From NCBI GenBank assembly GCA_948567375.1, contig OX419761.1, positions 20,648,501 through 20,712,500 of the forward strand: a stretch of 64,000 nt of DNA. Direction: 5' to 3'. Source of the stretch: Lunularia cruciata. Taxonomy: Eukaryota > Streptophyta > Marchantiopsida > Lunulariales > Lunulariaceae. Below the pieces are notes generated by a model. The model did no database searches. It was not told the DNA's origin and saw only the letters and a program-made list of their open reading frames with translations. Positions 55,182-64,000 of the stretch are shown here, one piece after another. A program made the position numbers and the translations under genes. Position 1 is the stretch's first letter, and each line of letters opens with the position of its first letter.

Positions 55182-58100
55182 TTTCTTATGTGAGTTGGGA
55201 TGTGAGGGGTTGTGGTTTTGCAGATATGGAGAGATATGGAGAGGAGTATCATGTGTTATTATCATTATTCTTGTGCTAGCCATGGCTACACCTTCCCATG
55301 TGGGGTCGCCTAGAGCGGGTTGGGATATACCATGCCTGGTGTGTCACCGACGCTTTACCTCGCAAGGGGTAAAGACCCATGTGGGAAGGATGCACAAGGA
55401 CTATGATTGGACCACTTGGGATGCTCACGTGAGACGAGCGACCACATCGACTGCAATGACACTCGGGATTACGCACGCTTCTTCTATACCTTCGTTGATT
55501 GCTCCAGGGATACCGATCGAGTCGTGGGAGTGGTTAGCTTCTCAAGTGGGTTGCATTTTGGGGTTATTTGAGACTAGTTTTCCATGTCCACGTCTATTCC
55601 ATAGGCTGCCCCGCACACTCCATGATGAGGCTAGATAGGCTTTTCGCCTACCATTGGATCATTTGGCATGTGATCCCTTGGACGAGTTGGCGTGGTTCTT
55701 ATTCCTCCTACTCCCTTGATGGTGTCTTCGTAATGCTAGAAGGGGTCACGCGGGGCATAGAGAGGTGGCGGCTAGATTTTGTCAATTCCGAGCGGGGGAT
55801 ATGGCAACGCTTCAAGAGGAGTCTGTTAGGGCTACACGATTTAGGAGACAGGCATCGCCACAGGATACCACAGATTCCACTCGATTACAACGATGTAGGA
55901 CATTGGGTCAGGCGGGAGAGTTTAGTAGAGCAGCATGAGCGCTACACCCTTTGTCTATAGCGAGTCCTACTGATGAGACCATCTCTTCCCTATGCTCATT
56001 GCATCCTATAGCAGTAGAGGGACTACCACTAGAGGTCTTAGATTATCAGCCTGAGCAGCCCTTATGTCTTGATAGGTCGCTATTTGCACAAGCATTGTGC
56101 ACTGCCCCTCGCCTTTCCTTAGGAGGCCTGTCAGGGATGGTTTATGAGCACCTTAGAGATTGCTTCCAGGCAGATGATCCTTCTAGTGGTTTTACCGAGT
56201 TGTTTCAGGTGGCTGCAACAGTAGCGAGAGGAGACATTCCTATGTCTATTAGTCGGGTCTTAGGTGCTAGTCGACTTCTTGTGATTGAGAAGGACACGGG
56301 AGGCATTAGACCGATTGCTATTGGAGAGATCTTTTTGCGTTTGGTCAGTCGTACCATTGTCCTTCAGCATCGTTCTCACTTTCAACAACACCTTAGTCCA
56401 CATCAGTTTGGAGTAGCTACACCTGGAGGATGTAAGGCTATATCTCTAGGCATTAGAGCACTCCTAGATATCCATCCGGAGTGGGTCGTCCTACAGGTGG
56501 ATGTTGAGAACGCTTTTAATAGCGTCTCACGTGCATCCATCTTTAGAGAGCTTAGGGAGGCTGGTGGATCCTTGGCGAGTCTCATTTCTTTTGTGCGGTC
56601 TTTTTATGGCTCTCCTATTTCCCTTTACTACCAGCATGGTGGTTCACATGAGGGAGTCACCGTCTTGGAGTCAGCTGTTGGAACACGACAGGGAGATCCT
56701 TTGGGGGGGCCCTTATTTGCAATGGCTCACTTTAGAGCTCTCCTATCTACTACTTTGGCCATGCCAGGTTGTGTATTTCTCTCCTTGGCAGATGATACAC
56801 ATCATAGGCCCTGTAGATCAGATTAGGCAGGCCTTTGACTACTTGACTATCGAGCTATATCTAGTAGGCTTGAGAGTCAAGGTGTCAAAGTGTAGGGCAT
56901 GGTCCCCTTTAGGTATCCCTCTCCACCTTGAGCTTTCAGAAGGGTGTATCACATCCACAGATGGACTTCGTGTTCTTGGAGTGCCAGTAGGATCGGAGGA
57001 TTTTGTCACACGCTTCTTGGACGCTGCCCTTGCAGAGGATGTTCTCCATGTGGATGACCTTCCATTACTAGGAGATTCGCAAGTGGCATTTGGTATACTC
57101 TCTTCCAGTATTGCTCGTCAACCATCCTACCTCATCCGTACAGTTTCGCCCTCACCGTCCTTCTTATCATGTCTGAGAGCATTTGATAGGAGGATTATGG
57201 GAGTCTTTGGTGATATTATTGGACCATGGACTTTTGAGTGTGTGACAGGGGATTTGGCACGCAGATAGACGGCTCTACCGATCTCATGGGGTGGGGTTGG
57301 CTTGCTTTCTATGGAGGAGATGGCACCTATAGCGTTTTTGGGTAGTTGGGCTCTCTCGGCACCCCTACTTGCCTCTCGTTTTGTGGTTGCTGATAGGCCG
57401 GTTTTGGAGACTTATGTGACAGAGGTGGAGGGAGGACCCTTTTCTCTCCAAGTGTTATTGTGGCAGACGAGAGATAGTCTATCCCCACGAGCACGAGAGG
57501 GTTTTCCATCGTTTGCTTCATTATCGTCAGATTGGACTAGAGGTTTACAGTCTTCCTTGATGGAGCGACAGTGTGAGCATACGCTACATTCTCTCTTAGT
57601 TGACTCGTCCATTCCTCAGGCTACTAGAGCACGTCTACGCTCTTGCTCCGGCAAGGGTGCAGGCTCGTGGATCCTAGCTCGACCATGCATTAGGGCTTTC
57701 CGACTCGCACCGGCTACTTTCTCTACAGCAATGAGGTTTTGCCTAGGCTTGGTCCACCCATATGCATCTTCACTACTCACTTGTGAGTGTGGTTCCACAC
57801 TAGATGCAACGGCGGTCCACATGACACGGTGTTCTTTTGGAGGACAGAGGATAGCTACACATGATGCCATTAGAGACATAGTGTTTGCTATGGCACGAGA
57901 GAGTGGATACTTAGCTTGGAGGGAGCGTTTGTATGCGTTGCAGACGACACGTGTCAGGGCAGATTTATACTTGGTCCGAGAGGATCAGGTGACAGTAGCA
58001 GATGTCGTGGTCACGGACCCTACACGGAATATAGTTTTGGAGGGAGTGATTACCCATCCCCCTGGATGGGCGGCGAGTGCAGCAGCAGGTCGCAAGGTCT

Positions 58101-58532
58101 CCAAGTATAGGGGCATGCAGCGAGGTCACCTCTTTGTTCCTCTAGCCTTGGAGTTATATGGAGCGATGGACACGGCATTTGACACATTTGTCAGGGAGTG
58201 CGCGAGAGCTTATCATGTTAGGCGTCAGGGGGTACCACTCTCACTCTCATACTTTGTAGCTTACTTTAGACAGCGTGTGTCCATTGCTCTACAGAGTGCA
58301 GTGGCTGGTGCAATCCATAGGAGAACAATCACATTAGGTGATGTTTCTTCGGATGCTCCAGTTGTGTGTAGACCGTACGACTTGCATAGATCGGATATCT
58401 TAGGTGCGATAGGGCAGATTTCTCATACAGACTCTATTGGGGCTTAGCCCCATGTTACCTTTTTTGTCTCTCCCTTGTCCGGCTTGATGGGGTCTTCCCA
58501 TCCTTCATTTTTCCTACTCGGTCGCCTTTTTC
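55182..58532 (+). mobile_element. R2-like LINE, copy 3, best preserved
   Basis: Full-length like copy 1, from TTTCTTATGTGAG to GGTCGCCTTTTT. The single long coding region has only a few breaks. The 3' hairpin is intact at 58486-58502. No target duplication could be identified. Confidence 0.85.
55282..58447 (+). pseudogene. R2-like LINE polyprotein (copy 3): zinc finger, RT, restriction-like endonuclease
   Basis: The ATG at 55282-55284 starts MATPSHV. The C2H2 finger is CLVCHRRFTSQGVKTHVGRM plus His. The RT part at 55951-57268 has GGIRPIAIGEIFLRLVSR, VDVENAFNSVS, GTRQGDPLGGPLFAMA and a complete catalytic LADD, followed at once by a 1-base deletion. 57302-58447 is open for 381 codons and holds the Cys/His cluster CECGSTLDATAVHMTRC, RADLYLVREDQVTVADVVV (PD-(D/E)XK-type), and K-x2-KYRGM. 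The first break is TAG at 55636-55638, where copy 1 has CAG. The protein of about 1055 residues would nick target DNA and prime reverse transcription there. Confidence 0.85.
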
Positions 58533-58576
58533 CTCTATATTATTGAACATTGTCAGATTCTGCAGTTCTGCTATTT

Positions 58577-58628
58577 AACAAGGTTTCCAATGCGAAAGTC
58601 ATAACAAGGTTTCCAATGCGAAAGTCAT
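58577..58628. repeat. 26-bp tandem duplication
   Basis: AACAAGGTTTCCAATGCGAA plus AGTCAT occurs twice, head to tail, exactly (58577-58602 and 58603-58628). Confidence 0.95.
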
Positions 58629-58634
58629 AAACCG

Positions 58635-58760
58635 CTTGATTCTGGCCTTGTTACCTTTTTTTTCTCTCCCTTGTACGGCTTGATTCCCTTGTACGGCTTG
58701 ATGGGGTCTTCCCATCCTTCGTTTTTCCTACGCGGTCGCCTTTCATGTCTTGATTCTGGC
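58635..58760 (+). mobile_element. Second short 3'-end insertion of the R2-like LINE (102 bp) with 12-bp target duplication
   Basis: CTTGATTCTGGC at 58635-58646 and 58749-58760 flanks 58647-58748, which matches the last ~95 bases of the LINE. Inside it, CCCTTGTACGGCTTGAT is duplicated in tandem (58668-58702). The 3' hairpin is at 58700-58716. Confidence 0.9.
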
Positions 58761-60438
58761 GAAACAAGTTAAAGCAGGGCTCTTGTCTACTTGGTCATTT
58801 AGATTCCGTTGGGAGGTTGGCAGTTGACCTACCTCAACAGATATTCCTAAGTTCCCGACAGTTATTTACGAACATGTGTTTCGTTTCTAAGTACAACATC
58901 ATGGTTATTAATATTGGAACTATGGCGCGTGGCTGCCGTTGTATGCCATGCATATTCTGGCCTCGGTTTCACAAGAGAACGTCTTTTGTTCACATCTTAA
59001 CGCGGTAACATTCCGAGTAGCAGCTAAAGAAGAGGGTAAAAGCCACAAGTTTGTATCGGGATTCCCAGGTAGAAGCGAAAGGGATCAAAGGGCTTCTGCT
59101 TGTGGCGCGTGCTCAGATCTTGATTCACCGTGCAACATTGGAATTTGATTCTCCTTCTCTCCTCATAGGGCATGCACAAGACCATTCTTTGAGATTATTA
59201 TATACCATTATAGTATTACTGCATGACAGTATATTATTATATACTGACATGCAGCTTGGGTACTATCCCCACCTGTCAATCGAGTTGATGGAAAACATGT
59301 TTCTATCGATTAAAGTAGAACATGCGTCTTAAGTATTAGAAACCTTCTCATGATACAAGATCCACGCAGAAAGGCCGAGTTGAGTAAACAGACGTGCGCC
59401 ATGTCAGTTGTTCACATTGCATGTAGATTTTATAAACCACATTGGACGTGAACAGCCCGACAAAAATACTGCACTGTAGCTCGCTGTCGTTGCCACATAA
59501 ATGACTTTCTTTTGCCACACCAAAGCAGAAATGACACGGGAGAAACGAGACATGCACTCAACACCTCCTCAGCTAAATATTCGACAGTTTTACAAAATGA
59601 CGCGAAATTTGACTGAGATTTGTCTTCGCACAAACCGCCTCTGCGTAACAGGTGATCAAAAAATTTAAAAACAAGGTCCATCGATATCAAGTCGTTGTGG
59701 ACTGTTGACGCACTATTCAAATGGGAGACCTTGTTTAAAAACTACAGCTACTGATCACAGTGAACGGCCAACCTACATGGTCTTACATTGTTTAGATGTA
59801 GAGCTTAGTCTATCATGAGCAGAGTTAGCAGCCATCGCGATGGATCATCTACTCATACAAGTCATCTTATATTGTTCCTAGTGCGTGGAATCGAATCGAA
59901 ACGGTCCATGCATGTTTTTGAAGTCATTATCTCTTCCTGCTCCTTCCCAGGTATCAGTCGGCGGAAGGCCAACTCGGGTTGGATTAAGACGGCAAGACAG
60001 GAAAGTTATCCGAGAGTTGGCAGGTCTTTGCCCACTCGTCAAAGTGGCCCAAATATGACATAATTATGCCGTCAGGATTCGCATCAAATTCTTCAAGTAT
60101 TACCTCCACTCCATTCTCGTTTTCTTCGATCTTCGTATTGCACTGGCAAGAATAGCCCACTGCTTAGTGGAACATGTTACAAAACTTTACACCACAGGTT
60201 CGATGGAGTGCGAGTTAAAATCGATTAGGTCTGCAGCAAAACTTCTGAGGTGTATAAATTGACTACCAATTGTATATTATTGTCATCATTCGTTTCCGAT
60301 TAATCCATATCTTGTTTCGAATCCACGGTCTTCAGCACAGCCTCTCTTTAGAACTCAGGAGTGACATGCAGTAAAGCCGGTACTGCTGCTGCGTGTCTGG
60401 ACGTGCTTAACCTCGTCGTCATCTACTACAATATCCAT
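58761..60438. other. Spacer between the LINE fragments and the DPP3 stop codon
   Basis: No gene recognised in either strand. It should contain the DPP3 3' UTR near its right end. Several short open frames (for example 59430-59720 minus and 59815-60063 plus) show no family pattern. Confidence 0.4.
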
Positions 60439-63400
60439 TTAGGCTTCATCAAAGAGTTCGCAACTATTTAAGGATTGGACGTTGTCAGGTGTATACTCTA
60501 TACTCCTGGCTTTGTTCATGGAAACGATAGAGTCAACCAACTTCAAATATTCTTTTACCTGGACAAACATAGGCTGGGGTCGTTTGTTCCCGCGGATGAT
60601 CTTTCGGTATTTCATCAAATGATTTGGTACAGTTGTCAGCTGCAAGGTGGCTCAACAGTGTCGTGAAAACTTGCTAGCACATACGCGTCAGGGATTCTAA
60701 AGCAGAAAACGCATGTTCTTTGTTCTTGGCAAAACACGTAGCGAATCCACGCCAATACGACAAGAGTAAGTGTGGCAACTTTTATGCGGTTAAGGAGGCC
60801 TACGACGTACTGTGTTACAAGCGGTCTGAGCAGAAAACATGCATGCACGAACCCAAGTGGTAGTAAAGTTTGACAGAAACTTACTTCTTTGAAAAATTTG
60901 TGCCCTTCCTTTACATCCGCCGTACACCTGTAGACCTGCAATTTCAACAGCAGTTCGCTGATAGCAGGGATCCCTACGCTTCTAATTTTGCGTCTGTTCA
61001 ACTTCAGCACAGCACCAACTTGCCCACGTGATCGTATTTGCAGCAGATCAACACTAGGAGGAAAGCCTTTGGCAGCATTTTCCCTCGCTTCCTTGGCCGA
61101 CGCTGTCAATAAAGTATGGAGTATTGCAAACCTTGCCTGCATAGAACCGCGTATATTTGAGATTTAAAAAGTATCGTTGGAGCAGCCGGTTTCTGAAATT
61201 ATTTACTCCTCACCAGAAGAAGACTAGATGGACGATAAATCAGCGGATAAATTCTCACCTGCATGTGTGCTTGTCTCCAGTCGCCGGTATTCGCGTTAAA
61301 AAATTCCAAAGCCACAAATCCTGCCCTTGCCTATGCCACAACTTTAAAACGTCATGATCAGTACTTGCAATAGTTTTTCTAACATGTGTACAGTATACCA
61401 TCTGTAGACCAGCCGCAGTAGTCGAGGAGGCGCCAGTGTGTCTATTGAACACCATGGCCACAGCGGCCCGGATCGACCCAACCAATGCTCTTTCTTTCCA
61501 GTGCATGCACTCACCATCATCAGCCAGTTGATGTACATCACGTGTTCTGCAGCCTCTCCAACGTGACCGAAAACTGTCATTACCTGCATGCAAGGCTTAC
61601 AAACGCGCTTTGAGTGACTAGTCAACAAAGCTATTTGCAGCCCGACACTAGCCTCTTTCAAGCCTAGTGTTTCTTTCGAGACATAATTTTAATTACCCTC
61701 TTCAGCAGGCTTTCTCTGGGGCTCACTTACATCTGTATTGCTGGTGAGGAATATGCCTACGCACTCAGCCCGACATTCTTCGAATGCGGCACTGATTCCA
61801 CCAAACACGGAATTCCATGTCTCGCCCGGTCTGTAGCACGCTACCACTTCTTCGCCCGTGAAAGGATGCTTGACCTACTCTTGCAGGACAAGGATAGAAA
61901 CAACGTTCTCATAACACTGATGGACGTGTTAAGTAGCTGTCAGGACCTACCTTCCTATTACCAAGTATTCTACATATCTAATCATGGAAATGAACTCCTT
62001 TTGTCCTTTGGGTTGCCCAGAAGACGGGGACTTGGACAATTGTTACAATTCAATTGTTACCACATACAATTTGGATTCGACATTTCACTTTAAGCTCATT
62101 TATCTTGTCCTCACCAGTCACACAGTGTGTTTCACAGTAGGAAGAAGAGACATGTTTGAGAGGTGGGAGCAGAAGCCGTTCGGAGAACGGGGGATCCAGA
62201 ACCCACAAAGGAGGGAACCGAGAACGTGCATATGAAGTGCATATAAAATGCAAGCATGACCGTATACAAAATGAATTCAAGTGAATCTAACCAAGGAATT
62301 ACATAACAAAAAGTAAGCAGAAGTGATCGAAAGGTAAAAACGGAAATGGATACATTTCATAAAGTAGCACCCGCAGTGAACTAGTATACATCACGGTAGA
62401 AGAACAAGAGACAACAACAGCAACAGATTAAGCAGATGAAGTTGGAATCAGAGGAGGATCATCCAGCGAGTAGGAAGAGACATATTTGACGAATGTACGC
62501 AACCCGTTCAGTAGAACATAGCTCCATACCACGTATGTCTACTGGACAAGACATGACATCGTGATCTAGGTATGAGACGTAATCCCCCATAGCTGTTACT
62601 CACACATATTTGAGAAATAGCGCCAGAATCCGTTCTTCGAACGGGGGATCCAGAACTATGTAGGAACCAAGTACGTTAGTCACACATATTTGAGAAATGG
62701 GAGCAGAAGCCGTTTGAAGAACGGGGGATCGTTAGTCACATATATTTGAGAAATGGAATACAGAACCCGTTGTCCGGTTCCATACCCACGACTGAGCGAG
62801 ACCGACTCTGACTCATGATGGTAAAGATCATCATAATTATCAATTACATAGAGAGGTAAGCATGTGTAAGTCTGCACATAGGTTAACTTCTTGTTTATAA
62901 TGCATGGTACCTTCAATTCATTGTGACCGTGAGAAGTGTAACCTTGAGAGTGAAATATGATTTAGCGACTGCACGAAAACGTTAGTGCACAGGACATGTA
63001 ATTTCCGATTCTCATAAGATTATGGGACTGTCCCCGGAGAGAGTGTATGAGGACTGAGATTAACCCTGCATGCTCTATGTCAGCATGAGTTTTTCAACAC
63101 TACAAAAGTTACTCGCACAAAGTACTTCTGTATATCTGCAGACGAGGATGAGTATGAGTAAGCAATGAGATGAGTAATGAGACGAGGATGAGTAAGCAAG
63201 AGTAACCTCGATGATTAGCTAATCCTACTGTGGAGTGTGTACATTAAATTATTTGTACCTGCAGACGAGGTTCAAATGCGGCAAGTCGCATCTCGTGATT
63301 TGAGTCAAAGTTGTATTAGTGGTAGCAACAGGAACCACGAGATGGCTTGGATGAAAAGAAAAACAAATATCTTAAACCCCATGAGCCCTTGTATGAGGAC

Positions 63401-63864
63401 TAGGATTAATAATCAATCGATTGATGTTCCAATGTCCTGTTGACTCTATCAACACACAAGATCAAAAGGAAGAGACTCCTGTTGACTGCACGTACCTTGC
63501 CGAAAGGGAAGTTGTAAGTGCCATCACCTTCTTGAGTAAAAAGTTTCCCCGATCCATGTCCAAGAAGTTCATGACACGCCAGTTGAACTACGAATATATC
63601 TTTCTTGGTTCCGTGAAACAGCTCTAAGTCTTCATCGTCCAGGAAGGTCGTCTGCACAGAAGCCCGAGATCGACCTCACAGTCTGATAGTCCATTTCTTC
63701 TAAATTTGTGACTGGCTCCTTGAAAGCTGATGAGGTAAATAGAGAAGGCAAGATCCTTTTACTTAATACGTAAGGTGTTATTTAGCTCTGCCTAGACAAA
63801 CCTTTGCATGTGGGTAATGAGCATTGAGCACGTTCGACAGACACACATTTCTGGAACCGTAAGT
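60439..63864 (-). CDS. DPP3: Dipeptidyl peptidase III, C-terminal half, seven exons in the window
   Basis: Exons from 5' to 3': 63802-63864, 63496-63651, 61731-61874, 61515-61583, 61259-61330, 60885-61136, 60439-60639 (stop TAA at 60439). All have lengths divisible by three and GT-AG introns. DPP III (peptidase family M49) is a cytosolic zinc enzyme that removes dipeptides from peptide N-termini. The zinc site HELLGH lies in LACHELLGHGSGKLF (exon 63496-63651) and the third ligand region in FEECRAECVG (61731-61874). Other family blocks are YGSRNVCLSNVLNA, HPFTGEEVVACYRPGETWNS, VMYINWLMM, ARAGFVALEFFN, DWRQAHMQARFAIL, RKIRSVGIPAISELLLKLQV and MFVQ near the end. It looks intact. The N-terminal half lies beyond 64000. 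Confidence 0.92.
62137..62790. repeat. Degenerate minisatellite in a DPP3 intron
   Basis: Four to five copies of a unit like CACACATATTTGAGAAATGG + GAGCAGAAGCCGTTCGAAGA + ACGGGGGATC occur at about 62146, 62470, 62601, 62681 and 62737, inside the 1.6-kb intron 61875-63495. Each unit can form a small hairpin (CCGTTC...GAACGG). Confidence 0.75.
63130..63210. repeat. GATGAGTA-type simple repeat in the same DPP3 intron
   Basis: Irregular runs of GAGGATGAGTA, GAGTAAGCA and GATGAGTAATGA. No function suggested. Confidence 0.6.
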
Positions 63865-64000
63865 CTGGAGGCACGCAACGACATCACGTCAGAACAGCGG
63901 CGCGAATCGAAGTTATGGAAACAACCAGCACTTAATCGAGGCAAGGTATCAATATTTGAAATTTTGAAGAAATTTGTGTTTCCCAAGCGATTGAACACCT

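Noticed and set aside
59815-60063. Possible exon with GGRPTRVGLRRQDRK after a CAG acceptor
   Set aside because: No family was recognised and no partner exons were found on the plus strand.
1-64000. tRNA, rRNA, snRNA genes and CRISPR arrays
   Set aside because: No cloverleaf, box A/B pairs, rRNA core sequences or regularly spaced repeats were seen on reading both strands.

Overview
The window looks like nuclear DNA of a green-lineage eukaryote, most likely a streptophyte (charophyte alga or seedless land plant). Three intron-bearing host genes with GT-AG junctions can be read: LSM6 (complete, minus strand, 2216-2913), an unprocessed RPS18 pseudogene (plus strand, 6729-7933) and the 3' half of a dipeptidyl peptidase III gene (minus strand, 60439-63864, running off the right edge). 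Almost everything between them is transposable-element DNA in several states of decay. No rRNA, tRNA or CRISPR array was seen. The species is not identifiable from this sequence alone.

Layout, left to right: a broken reverse-transcriptase gene of Penelope-like appearance (1-1200, minus); LSM6; copy 1 of an R2-like LINE with a zinc finger and a restriction-like endonuclease (3187-6536, plus); the RPS18 pseudogene; a decayed PIF/Harbinger DNA transposon with convergent transposase and Myb-like ORFs (about 8130-9870); then a three-level nest of Ty3/gypsy elements from 10460 to 34715. Element A (old chromovirus, target duplication CCTTG) has element B (690-bp LTRs, target duplication GGTC) inserted in its 3' LTR. 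Element B has element C (21655-31857, target duplication TGGTT) inserted in its RNase H region. A solo LTR of family A follows (36443-37050), then element D (37467-47036, chromovirus, target duplication CTAAT), which is itself split by an APE-type LINE (40411-44390, minus). After 3.7 kb of AT-rich decayed sequence come an old copy 2 of the R2-like LINE (50743-53720, minus), a fresher copy 3 (55182-58532, plus), and two very short 3'-end insertions of the same family, each with its own target duplication.

The most unusual object is element C. Its minus strand carries one original reading frame of about 2430 codons whose order can be read as gag (two zinc knuckles) - aspartic protease - C5 cytosine DNA methyltransferase (motifs I, IV, VI, VIII, IX and X visible) - reverse transcriptase - RNase H - integrase - PHD finger. 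Retrotransposons that captured cytosine methyltransferases have been reported from charophytes and dinoflagellates; this copy adds a PHD finger and a strange terminal structure (inverted instead of direct terminal repeats, plus a 171-bp-arm palindrome). The nonsense codons I could place in C are all TAG or TGA, as expected if CAG and CGA codons decayed by deamination of methylated cytosine. Its terminal repeats differ mainly by transitions and are more diverged than the LTRs of the older element it sits in.

All coordinates were worked out by eye from the sequence. Family assignments rest on recognised motifs, not on database searches.
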